64,000 nucleotides of DNA, from the NCBI GenBank assembly GCA_965216365.1, contig CBDCFT010000081.1, forward strand, positions 116,113 to 180,112, read 5' to 3'. Below, piece after piece: positions 55,085 through 63,830 of the stretch. Position 1 is the first letter of the stretch; each line of letters opens with the position of its first letter. The notes under the pieces are model-generated. The model did no database searches. It worked only from the letters and a program-made list of their open reading frames with translations, and had not been told where the DNA came from. The translations under genes were made by a program, and so were the position numbers. This DNA is from CBDCFT01 sp965216365 (GTDB taxonomy: Bacteria > Pseudomonadota > Gammaproteobacteria > Arenicellales > CBDCFT01).

Positions 55085-56207
55085 ATGCGGGCATCCTGGT
55101 TTATAAACGGACTATTCTTGGGCGTTTTTCTACTCGTCGTTTTCGCGCCCTTATTCGATCATCTGTTCGAAATAGCGCCAAACATTCAACTGCGCGAAAA
55201 CCGTAATCTCGCACCAAAGCCCGAGACACAGGAAAAATTTCGCTTCAAACGTTTTCGCAAACAATTCGAACCGTACTTCAACGATCATTTCGGTTTTAGA
55301 AAATTACTGCTCGCCGGATACAACCGTATGCACTATTCTATTTTTAAAACCGCGAACGGCGTAGTATTTGGCGCCGATGACTGGTTGTTTTTAAAACAAG
55401 GTGTTCGCTCCGACCTCAAATATCCAATTCCCATCATCAAAGACCTGTGCGGTGAAGCGCCATTCAGCGAAAACGAGCTGACCGGTTGGCGCAATACCCT
55501 GCTTACTAACTGGTTTTCTTTAACGGAACGCGGTATTGAATACCTGTATTTACCCGTTCCAAATAAACACCGTATTTATCAGGAACACTTACCCAAATAC
55601 GGTGAATGCTCTGATGTGATAACCCGCCTGGATCAACTGATCAATCAACTGACCAAAATTACGAACTATCCTATAATCGATTTACGAATAGCGTTTTCTG
55701 AAAGCGTTGAAAAACCTTTGTATTTCAAACGCGATACTCACTGGAACAACAACGGTGTAGCCATTGCTTATAACAATATTATTGACAGGTTGGATGGGCG
55801 CCTGCGACTTAGAGATATTTCAAGCCAGCTCGCATTCGTTGACCGGCAGCAGCAAGGTGGCGACCTTGCACTAATGACAGGAATGGAACGTCACGTCGCC
55901 GAACCTTACCAAGCCATCCAGCTTGCCGACGCGAAAACACGGGAGATTGAAAAACCCATTGCTGAATATTCGCCAACGTGTACGGGCATTTGAGCAGGAT
56001 GATCAATCCCTGGGGACGGTGCTTGTCTTTCACGACTCTTTCGGTGTCGGCATTTTTTCTTTTCTCATTGCGGAGTCGTTTTCTCGAGCGGTTTTTGTGC
56101 AAAAAGCAGCGCCTACGATTGCCATGAACATCGTCGATCAAATCAAACCCGACGTTGTCATTCACGAAATGGTAGAACGCGCGTTACTCCTGCCCTACTT
56201 CGAATAA
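55085..56207 (+). CDS. AlgJ/AlgX-like (SGNH/DHHW) periplasmic O-acetyltransferase, one frameshift
   Basis: About 374 aa joined. After a signal anchor (NGLFLGVFLLVVFAPLFDHL) come the AlgX-like features GADDWLFLK, the Asp-His pair in RDTHWNNNG and the nucleophilic serine motif FHDSFG. These three residues form the AlgX/AlgJ catalytic triad. It should accept acetyl groups from the MBOAT partner and place them on a polysaccharide. The break is an extra base in the five-A run 55950-55954; its removal joins KTREIE to NPLLNIRQRVRAFE. No alginate or cellulose synthesis gene is in the window, so the polymer is unknown. Confidence 0.85.
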
Positions 56208-56366
56208 CATTTATTACCGAATATTAACAATCTACGGGCAATGAAAATTTTGCAGCTTGGTCTTGAACGATAATAAAAATATTTAGTCCTATTCGTAACA
56301 ATCGTCTATAGCCCAACACCAGGGGCAGCGGGAATTCCAGCATATCACTTGCTATAATCAGACAAT

Positions 56367-58671
56367 ATGAACAAGTCGAAATTAATACTCTCTTCCTTGC
56401 TCGTCATATGGGCTGGTTTAGTTGTCGGTAGCGTATTCGCCGATGAAGACGAGTTATTAGAGCCTGAAATCGCTTTCGCATTTGAAGCACAGGCCAACGA
56501 AAGCGGAAACATCATCGCAACCTGGAAAATTGCCGATGACTATTACATGTATCGCGACAAATACGGCTTCGAATCAAGCAGTGAAGATGTCCGGTTAGGT
56601 GAGCCTGAATATCCCACTGGAAAAATCAAGCAGGATGAATTCTTCGGCGAGATCGAGACTTTCACCGGCAAAGTACAAATCACGGTGCCCGTCGAACGCG
56701 CCGACGCTTCGTCAAATACGGTTTCGTTAGTCGCGCACGGTCAGGGATGCAACGAACCCGTTGGTGTTTGTTATGCACCGGTCTCGCATACGATTGATGT
56801 CACGCTTCCACCGGTGGCAGCCGGGATTTTTCCCACGCAATCCGTCGCCCAATCGAATGATACTTCCAATCCGAATTCACCGGGTGAAGCTTCGTCCCCA
56901 GTGCTTGAATTGCGCAGCTTGCTTGGCGAGTCCGAAGGACAGGATGAGTTTCTGCACCCCGACGACGCCTTTCGGCTCACCATCACACCAAACGAATCCG
57001 GCGATGCGGTGTTAGCGCATTTCGATATTGCCGATGGTTATTACCAGTACCGCGACAAAACCGCTTTCGACGCCATCGAAGGCGATGCTCGCATAGGCAC
57101 CTATGAGTTTCCGGAAGGCAAATCGAAATACGATGAATATTTTGGCAACACCATTGTGTATTACAACACGCTGGATGTCTGGTTGCCGTTACAACGTTCA
57201 TCCGATAAACCAGGCGAAGCGAAAGTAAAGGCGACTTATCAGGGTTGTGCGGAAAAAGGTATTTGTTATCCACCCATCGAAAAAGAAATCACCTTCGCAT
57301 TACCACAGCTCATCGCCAGCGCGAATGCGGCCGAGACCACGCCACCACCTTCTGGCTCCAGCACGACAACCCCCATAACCGGTGACAAATCATTTATTGC
57401 TTACCCTGGCGTTAGCCTTCGGAACGGGTTTTCTATTGACCTTCACCCCCTGCGTGTTGCCTATGATTCCAATCCTGTCCAGCGTTATTGCCGGACAGGG
57501 AACCAGCATCACAAAAACCAAAGGCGGCTTGTTAGCCATAGCCTATGTTCTGGGTACGGGCGTGACCTACGCCGCCATCGGTGCGGTGGCCGGTGCAACA
57601 GGCGATCAACTGCAAGCTTATTTTCAAAATATCTGGGCCATAGGGTTTGTCAGTCTCGTACTGGTGATGATGGCGTTGTCGATGTTTGGGTTGTTTGAGA
57701 TACAAATGCCGTCTGCGATCCAATCGCGTTTGCAAAGCGGCACTCAACGCCTGCACGGCGGCTCAATCGGAATGGTTTTTATTCTGGGTTTGGTATCTGC
57801 GCTTATTGTTGGCGCATGCGTATCACCCTTACTCATTTCAATGCTTGGCATTGCCATCGCCAAGGCAGACCCCGTGCTCGGTGCGGCTATCATGTTTTTC
57901 ATGGCGCTTGGCATGGGCGTCGTGCTGATTGCGATAGGCTTTGGCGCCGGAATTATCTTGCCCAAAGCCGGGAACTGGATGAAACACGTCAACCAGGTTT
58001 TTGGGGTTATGCTCATCGCGGTTGCGATTTATATTCTGGGTGCTATTCCCGAAGTGCCTGTACTACTGCTCTGGGGAATATTATTCGTTGTCCTCGCTGT
58101 TTACCTTGGCGCAACACAGTCGCTACCCGATGGCGTCGGCGGTTGGCGTTACCTCGGCAAAGGTGTCGGCACGGTACTATTGATTTGGGGAATCTTCTCT
58201 TTATTTGGCGGCTTCGCAGGTAGTCGCGATTTATTGAATCCGGTTCCACTATCGCTCTTTGCCGGAAACGCATCAACCAACTCATCCGCGGAAACAACCG
58301 CAAGCCACGATTTATTTACACGTGTCGCCTCGCTTGAAGAACTGGACCGTGAACTTATCGCCGCACAAAATGCCGGCAAACCAGTCATGCTTGACTACTA
58401 CGCCGACTGGTGCGTGGACTGCAAACGCATGGAGAAAAACACCTTCGAAGAACCCGGTGTTAATCGTGAGTTAAAAAATCGTTTCGTGTTGATTCAGGTT
58501 GACGTTACCGACCCGAAGGACGAAGCCACACGCGCGATCAAACAACGCTACAACGTATTCGGCCCGCCTGCCATTTTGTTTTTCGACAGCAACGGACAGG
58601 AAATACCAGACTTAAGACTCTATGGCTATCGAGACTCCGACGAATTCATGAAAATTCTCGGTGATGTTTGA
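56367..58671 (+). CDS. dsbD: Thiol:disulfide interchange protein DsbD with two N-terminal domains, one frameshift
   Basis: About 768 aa joined. Signal peptide (KLILSSLLVIWAGLVVGSVF) is followed by two DsbD-alpha domains (YYMYRDKYGF... CNEPVGVCYAP; YYQYRDKTAF... CAEKGICYPP), then the eight-helix beta domain (FTPCVLPMIPILSSVIAG) and a C-terminal thioredoxin domain with DWCVDCKRM. DsbD passes electrons from cytosolic thioredoxin to the periplasm. Most DsbD proteins have one alpha domain, so the tandem is unusual. The break is an extra T in TTT 57393-57395, whose removal gives DKSLLLTLALAFGTGF. A TATAAT 8 bases before the ATG and no ribosome site suggest a near-leaderless transcript. Confidence 0.9.
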
Positions 58672-58992
58672 AATCTTTATCCTGGCTCGGGCGTCATTCT
58701 GAGCACAGCGAAGAATCCAGCCTTCGCTTATCAATTTCTGGATTGACCGCCAGGGAAGGTGGAAATGCAATAGGATCGTCGGGAACAATCCTTGCCTTCA
58801 CTCGCTTCGCTCGGTCAGAATGACGTACAACGTAGCGTGAATAGGCTTTAGCCGCAATCTACCTTACTAATTTATTTGCTCGATTCCATTTAGCGCGACA
58901 CGTCACGCTCTACCGGCAGCAGCGCTAAGTTTACCCAAAACATCCGTTCTTGTTGTTCAGTTTGCCGGCTACGTCAAAACCAATTAGCAATC
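58672..58992. repeat. Intergenic region with dispersed inverted repeats
   Basis: The 321 bases hold no gene. Elements related to those at 44832 and 49162 are visible: GCGTCATTCTGAG-GCGAAGAATCC (58691-58719) and GGAACAATCC-GCTCGGTCAGAATGAC (58782-58824) as an inverted pair around about 60 bases. This resembles a small non-autonomous palindromic element. Confidence 0.55.
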
Positions 58993-59868
58993 CTAGGTCC
59001 GCGACCAAATCCGCGGATACAGATCCGTACCGAGACGATCACCAGGTCTTAATCCATGCTCGGTCATAATAGCGCTGTGGTCCGGATCCATTCCGCATTC
59101 ACGAAACTTGATGCGTACGTCGTCACCCAGCCACTTGGTGGTAAACACCCGCAACTCGCAATCTTCGTCCAGTTTGCCCGAGCCACCGTGGATGATTCTG
59201 CTGTTGAAGGCCACACAGTCACCCGGTTGCATATCCCAGCTCACCACACCGAAACTTTCCGGGTCGGCGTCGATGTCAGGAAACATCTCCTCGGCAACGT
59301 CGGAGAAATCGACCTGGTCAACATCCGTTTTTCCATCCGGATTAAGGTTTCCGAAATTGTACTGGTAGAAAACTGAATTGTGTCGATGCGAACCTGGTAC
59401 ATAGGCCAGTGCGTTTTCCCGTTTAACCTGTACTAACGGCATCCAGAGGGTGCAGGTATCGTAACCCTCCACCGACCAATAGGGTTCATCCTGGTGCCAG
59501 GGTGTGGCGAATTGGCTTCCGGCAGAGCGCACAAAAACCGCATCGAAGAAAAAGTTGCTATGTGCCGAACCCATCAATTCGCCGGCGATCCGGGCGGCTG
59601 GGGAGTCGAAAATGAACCTGCGATACTGCTCAATACCTTGCCACGCCTGGCTGTCCCAAAACATGGTGCGTCCCTCAGTGTCCCGGTCCCATACCCGTGA
59701 ACGATCCGTCGGACTCTCACAATTGGCAAGCAGGCCTGTTTTCAGCAGCTCGATCCAGTCGGCGTCGAACATTTCCGGCAGCAAGATCACACCGTCACGA
59801 TGGTAAGTTTGAATTTCTTCTAAGGTTATCTTGCGGGGCGGATCAATGTTCATCGCCATATCATCCAA
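58993..59868 (-). CDS. Phytanoyl-CoA dioxygenase (PhyH) family protein
   Basis: 291 aa. The Fe(II)-binding HxD is WHQDEPYW at about residue 125 and the distal histidine is in FNSRIIHGGSGKL; RVFTTKWLGDD carries the 2-oxoglutarate-binding arginine. The family hydroxylates diverse acyl-CoA, amino-acid and small secondary-metabolite substrates. The substrate here is unknown. Three ATGs lie close together at the start (59868, 59859, 59853), with no clear ribosome site to choose between them. Confidence 0.88.
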   Translation of the reverse strand: MDDMAMNIDPPRKITLEEIQTYHRDGVILLPEMFDADWIELLKTGLLANCESPTDRSRVWDRDTEGRTMFWDSQAWQGIEQYRRFIFDSPAARIAGELMGSAHSNFFFDAVFVRSAGSQFATPWHQDEPYWSVEGYDTCTLWMPLVQVKRENALAYVPGSHRHNSVFYQYNFGNLNPDGKTDVDQVDFSDVAEEMFPDIDADPESFGVVSWDMQPGDCVAFNSRIIHGGSGKLDEDCELRVFTTKWLGDDVRIKFRECGMDPDHSAIMTEHGLRPGDRLGTDLYPRIWSRT

Positions 59869-60015
59869 ATTTGGTGGAACTCAATGCGAGAAGTAAGCCG
59901 CAATAAACCGCTTTTGTAAACAGGAAATTCGACTGATCGAGATTACAGAGTGAAATCAGATCTATTCGGCAACTCCAGCTTATTGATATTTTATGCTTAG
60001 CATAGATATCAGCCC

Positions 60016-60650
60016 GTAGCCCGGATGGAGTGTAACGGAATCCGGGAAATTACTCACCAAAGCCTTTCTCTTCCGGATTAGGGGCACTTGTCCAGTTGCC
60101 GGGCAATAGGCCACGCTTAACGCATCGATGAAATGAAGAATAAGACCACCGTGAGACATGATCAACATAGCCATGTTTAACGGGGTTGTAATGAATGTAA
60201 TCGACGTGTTTTTGGAAATCCGAAGAATTTCGAATGGTGTGTTCCCAATAACGCCGTTGCCACACGTCGTATTCACCTTTGTTATTCTGATTAAGCTGTT
60301 TTCCGGATTTTCTTAGTGCACGAGTAAATGTTGCTTTTATTGAACGCCACCTTCCTGAATAGTCAATAACTTCGGGTGGAAGAGTCCAAATGGTATGAAG
60401 ATGATCCGGTAATATCACAACCGCGTCGATTTGGAAGTACCGGGCTTTGCGGACGTTGTTGGTGGCCTTTCGCAACAGATCAATATGGTCGATAAGTAGC
60501 TCGGATTGCCGATCACGCGAGTTAACGGTAAAGAAATATATCCCACCAGTGATTTTATTTCGGCGATAGCTAACCAATAGTGTTTATCCCGATATTTAGT
60601 TACCCCATACATTATTTATCCCGGATTCCTTTACACTCCATCCAGGCTAC
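60016..60650. mobile_element. RAYT unit: REP-associated transposase gene framed by inverted REP elements
   Basis: A 31-base element at 60016-60046 starts GTAGCCCGGATGGAGTGTAA, and its reverse complement at 60620-60650 matches at 29 of 31 positions. Each can fold by CCGGAT and ATCCGG. The two face inward around the transposase gene. This is the classical RAYT-REP unit in which the enzyme recognises the palindromes. The unit has no downstream terminal inverted repeats like an IS element. Confidence 0.85.
60050..60577 (-). CDS. REP-associated tyrosine transposase (Y1/HUH, RAYT)
   Basis: 175 aa, RAYT/IS200-like Y1 transposase. The HUH metal motif is LPDHLHTIWTLP, and the catalytic tyrosine region is FQKHVDYIHYNPVKHGYV. 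WQRRYWEHTIRNSSDF is a family marker. RAYTs nick single-stranded REP palindromes and spread them. The start is TTG at 60577 giving VSYRRNKITGGIYFF, as in most RAYTs, without a clear ribosome site. REPs flank it at 60016 and 60620. The gene is intact. Confidence 0.92.
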   Translation of the reverse strand: MVSYRRNKITGGIYFFTVNSRDRQSELLIDHIDLLRKATNNVRKARYFQIDAVVILPDHLHTIWTLPPEVIDYSGRWRSIKATFTRALRKSGKQLNQNNKGEYDVWQRRYWEHTIRNSSDFQKHVDYIHYNPVKHGYVDHVSRWSYSSFHRCVKRGLLPGNWTSAPNPEEKGFGE

Positions 60651-60688
60651 GCTCGCTTGCTCGGTAACATTTGACTCTAAGTTTTTTC

Positions 60689-60754
60689 GTAGGAGCGAGC
60701 TTGCTCGCGAACAACACAACCTCGAGAAATATTCGCCAGCAAGCTGGCTCCTAC
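60689..60754. repeat. REP-type palindromic repeat pair (copy 4)
   Basis: Elements at 60689-60711 (GTAGGAGCGAGCTTGCTCGC) and 60732-60754 (its near reverse complement with GCCAGCAAGCTGG) face each other with 20 bases between. It is almost identical to the pair at 2161-2226 but differs from the RAYT-flanking family. It lies 12 bases after the sat stop. Confidence 0.85.
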
Positions 60755-60766
60755 GGTTGCCGAGAA

Positions 60767-61960
60767 TCAAGCAGCGTCCAAACTCTGATAGTAGTCCATT
60801 AGTATTTTTGCCACCTCCGGGCGGGAGAATTCGGGTGGCGGTGCGATACCCTGCCCCAACATTTCACGTACCTTGGTTCCAGAGAGTAAAACAAAATCTT
60901 CTTTTGAGTGATCCGGTGCGTCGCGCATCATGACAACTTTGTTTAATTTTTTCGAATACGCTGTATGATCGGCACGGTAGATTTCAATTTGCAATGCGCC
61001 CTTGGGCACTTCGTCATCAAAAATAGTCTGCGCGTCGAACGCACCGTAGTAATCGCCCACCCCGGCATGATCGCGTCCGACAATCATATGCGTCGCACCC
61101 ATGTTTTGACGAAAAATGGCGTGCAAAACCGCTTCCCGAGGCCCGGCGTATAGCATGTCAAAACCATAACCCGTAATCATCACCGTATTCGGCGGAAAAT
61201 ACACGTCCACCATTTTACGAATCGCCGCGTCACGAACCGGCGCGGGAATATCGCCAGGTTTCAGTTTGCCCAGCAACATGTGGATGACGACGCCATCAGC
61301 GTTTAAATCCTGCGTGGCCATTTTGCATAATTCCTCATGCGCACGATGCATGGGGTTACGGGTTTGAAACGCAACGACTTTATCCCAGCCGTGATTTTGA
61401 ATCTCGTCCCTGATTTGCACCGCCGTGCGAAACGTTTCAGGAAACTCCATTTCAAAATAGGAATAGTTCAAAACTTGAATTGGTCCCGACACTGCGTAGC
61501 GACCTTGCGCCTTGAACTCCGCCACACCGGGGTGTTCCGCATCCGTTGTGCCGTACACTTTTTGTATGATGGTAGCTAACTCGTCATCGCTGAATTCTTC
61601 TACGCCTTCAACATCCATGACGGCAAGCACCGGATGCCCGTCAACATTCGGATCGCGCAAGGCGATGCGCGCGTGTCCTTCGATGCCACTGGCATCGTTG
61701 GTTAGATTCAAAATAGGCACTGGCCAGAATAAACCGTTGGTGTTGTGCATTTTTTCAGCAACGCTCAGTGCATCCGCCTTATTCATATAACCCGTCAAAG
61801 GATTAAAGTAACCCGCACCTAACATAACGGCATTTGCCGCCGTCGGGGAAGACAGTAAAAGCGATGGCAGGTCTTTGCCCTCGTTCGCCAACTTGTCGCG
61901 CAATGCCTTGTCAGACACGTACAAAGGATTGAGGGAATCAGACCCGTGAGGCTTCATCAT
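60767..61960 (-). CDS. sat: Sulfate adenylyltransferase (ATP sulfurylase)
   Basis: 397 aa. The ATP-sulfurylase motifs are VAFQTRNPMHRAHEE and MIVGRDHAGVG; LSGTKVREMLGQG closes the active site. In sulfur oxidisers it converts adenosine 5'-phosphosulfate and pyrophosphate to ATP and sulfate. It is the single-domain dissimilatory type, without APS kinase. AGGAG lies 8 bases upstream of ATG 61960. It is divergent from the phosphoesterase and aprMB genes to the right, so sat and apr are in separate units but within 1.1 kb. Confidence 0.95.
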   Translation of the reverse strand: MMKPHGSDSLNPLYVSDKALRDKLANEGKDLPSLLLSSPTAANAVMLGAGYFNPLTGYMNKADALSVAEKMHNTNGLFWPVPILNLTNDASGIEGHARIALRDPNVDGHPVLAVMDVEGVEEFSDDELATIIQKVYGTTDAEHPGVAEFKAQGRYAVSGPIQVLNYSYFEMEFPETFRTAVQIRDEIQNHGWDKVVAFQTRNPMHRAHEELCKMATQDLNADGVVIHMLLGKLKPGDIPAPVRDAAIRKMVDVYFPPNTVMITGYGFDMLYAGPREAVLHAIFRQNMGATHMIVGRDHAGVGDYYGAFDAQTIFDDEVPKGALQIEIYRADHTAYSKKLNKVVMMRDAPDHSKEDFVLLSGTKVREMLGQGIAPPPEFSRPEVAKILMDYYQSLDAA

Positions 61961-62262
61961 GTATTAGCTCCTGGAGTTATTATTGACACCGGTTATTGCG
62001 CGGATTGTGGCCGATCTTTTAGCCATCGGCTAGCTGCGACGGTTTATCCGCCTATAAAGCAGGCTGATACGAAACAGATTACGGGTAGAAAAAACGAAGT
62101 TCCCGCAAACTAACGCCATAACTGATTTTAGATCGATGGATAAACTCGGCTTATAGTCGCAACAAGCATCCCAATTTGGCTTGTCGACGCGGATTCATTA
62201 GTGTTGCGGCGCAAATTTTCCCGCGAACTCAAAACCTTCCTGATAACCACGACACCGCAAAC
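61961..62262. other. Divergent promoter region between sat and the phosphoesterase gene
   Basis: About 300 bases with no gene. It must hold the sat promoter (leftward) and that of the phosphoesterase (rightward). I saw no clear sigma-70 boxes or operator palindromes. Confidence 0.35.
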
Positions 62263-62826
62263 ATGAATTTTAACCTGGTAGAAAACGGAACCACTGTCAC
62301 ACTGGGCATCGTTTCAGACACCCACGCCTATATGGATCCGGGTATTTTGCATCAAATACAGCATTGTGACGCCGTCATCCACGCCGGCGATATCTGCGAT
62401 GGCGCCGTACTGGACCAATTGAAAGAGGTGTGCGAGCGGGTTATTGCAGTAACCGGTAACAACGATCATGAACGGGTGTGGCCAAAAGATCAGCATGCGG
62501 TTGTTAATGCTTTACCTGAAGTTGTGACTGTAAATCTACCTGGTGGCGATGTTGCCGTTGAACACGGGCATCGCCACGGCATGCACAAGCCCTGCCACTC
62601 GTCTTTGCGTGCAACATATCCCGAAGCGCGAATGATTGTTTACGGGCATACCCATGAAGCCGTCTGGGACAAGGACAAAACGCCCTGGGTTATCAATCCG
62701 GGCGCTGCCGGAAAAACCCGTACCCAGGGTGGGCCGTCATGCGTCATATTGTCCGCCAGCGCAACAAACTGGGAGTTAGAGTTCCACCGTATTGCTGATG
62801 AACCCGCTAAGGCTGGCTGTAATTAG
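62263..62826 (+). CDS. Metallophosphoesterase (YfcE-like)
   Basis: 187 aa from ATG 62263 (NFNLVENGTTVTLGIVSDTH). Calcineurin-like motifs are in order: SDTHAY, HAGDICDG, TGNNDHE, EHGHRHGMH and YGHTHEAVW, binding two metal ions. It is the short YfcE/MJ0936 type, a phosphodiesterase with unknown physiological substrate. An upstream GTG/ATG frame would add an implausible 29 residues. It is followed by aprM after 163 bases, with no obvious link. Confidence 0.88.
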   Translation: MNFNLVENGTTVTLGIVSDTHAYMDPGILHQIQHCDAVIHAGDICDGAVLDQLKEVCERVIAVTGNNDHERVWPKDQHAVVNALPEVVTVNLPGGDVAVEHGHRHGMHKPCHSSLRATYPEARMIVYGHTHEAVWDKDKTPWVINPGAAGKTRTQGGPSCVILSASATNWELEFHRIADEPAKAGCN

Positions 62827-62989
62827 CGATAAATTCGTAAACTTTCCGCGCTACGCACGGATAATTATTTCGAATCAACATTATTAGTTCATGTTATACG
62901 TGCCCAAGAACCTTCTTGGTTGAATCACAAGTAAGATTCGACCACAATCGGCAGCCCGAGACACAGTTAACCTGGGGCATTTCTACTAG

Positions 62990-63775
62990 ATGATAACCAA
63001 CAATCCCTTCGCCGAGATGTCGACAGTCATATCGCCCGGTGTCATGCAGACATTTATCTGGATCATGATATTGCTGGTCGTAGGTGGCACGATTTTCGAC
63101 GTTATTCATAAGAAAAGTGCTAAGTATTTTTTCAAGAACCTGAACGACTCCAAGACCAAAGGCAAGCAGGTCGGTGGCGGTGAATTAGCATCCATAGCGG
63201 TTAAAACCGCCATACACGATGTTGCAGCGTCGGGTGAATTCTGCAGTCAAAATCGGCGTATCGCTCATCTCCTTGGCATGTATGGCTTCATCATTTTCGT
63301 CATCGCAACTTACTGTCTCATTTTTTCTCTACCGGAAGACACATCAGGTGGCTTCACCGCATTTCTGTGGCATGTCGGTGCGCTGATGATTTGCGCAGGC
63401 GGTGGTTGGTTCTGGTTTGGCATTCGCGCAGACGTTGCGGCCGAAGGCCAATCGGTATTTCGTTTAATGCGCGCGGATTTGTTCGTGCTATCGCTGGTCG
63501 CGATGGCTGCGTTAGCAATACTCTGGTCTTTCTTTCAAGCTGTTGGCGCTTCTAGCCTCGCGATGTTTTTCTTCATGTTGTTCGTTGTCGCGACTATTGT
63601 GCTTTTCGGTGGCGTGCCGTGGTCGAAGTTTTCCCACATGTTCTTCAAACCTGCAGCCGCTTTTGAAAAACGCGTTTCCGAAGCCAACGGCACCAGAAGC
63701 AATCTCCCAGCGCCGGCCGATGCGCCAGCCCAATTCGGTCTCGGTATCAAGCGCGAGTTGCCGCGCCACTATTGA
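62990..63775 (+). CDS. aprM: Adenylylsulfate reductase membrane anchor
   Basis: 261 aa with about five membrane helices (MQTFIWIMILLVVGGTIFDV; LGMYGFIIFVIATYCLIFSL; FLWHVGALMICAGGGWFW; LFVLSLVAMAALAILW; AMFFFMLFVVATIVLFGGV). It resembles AprM, which replaces the Qmo complex as the membrane partner of AprBA in gammaproteobacterial sulfur oxidisers and connects APS reductase to the quinone pool. The aprB gene starts 55 bases later, supporting the assignment. ATG 62990 lacks a strong ribosome site. Confidence 0.88.
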   Translation: MITNNPFAEMSTVISPGVMQTFIWIMILLVVGGTIFDVIHKKSAKYFFKNLNDSKTKGKQVGGGELASIAVKTAIHDVAASGEFCSQNRRIAHLLGMYGFIIFVIATYCLIFSLPEDTSGGFTAFLWHVGALMICAGGGWFWFGIRADVAAEGQSVFRLMRADLFVLSLVAMAALAILWSFFQAVGASSLAMFFFMLFVVATIVLFGGVPWSKFSHMFFKPAAAFEKRVSEANGTRSNLPAPADAPAQFGLGIKRELPRHY

Positions 63776-63830
63776 TCGCTTTTCAAACGGATTACTCAAA
63801 TAACCCGATTACTTAAGAGTAGAAATTAAC

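Noticed and set aside
56353..56358. Promoter -10 box of dsbD as a firm feature
   Set aside because: TATAAT is present but no matching -35 box is convincing, so it is mentioned only in the gene entry.
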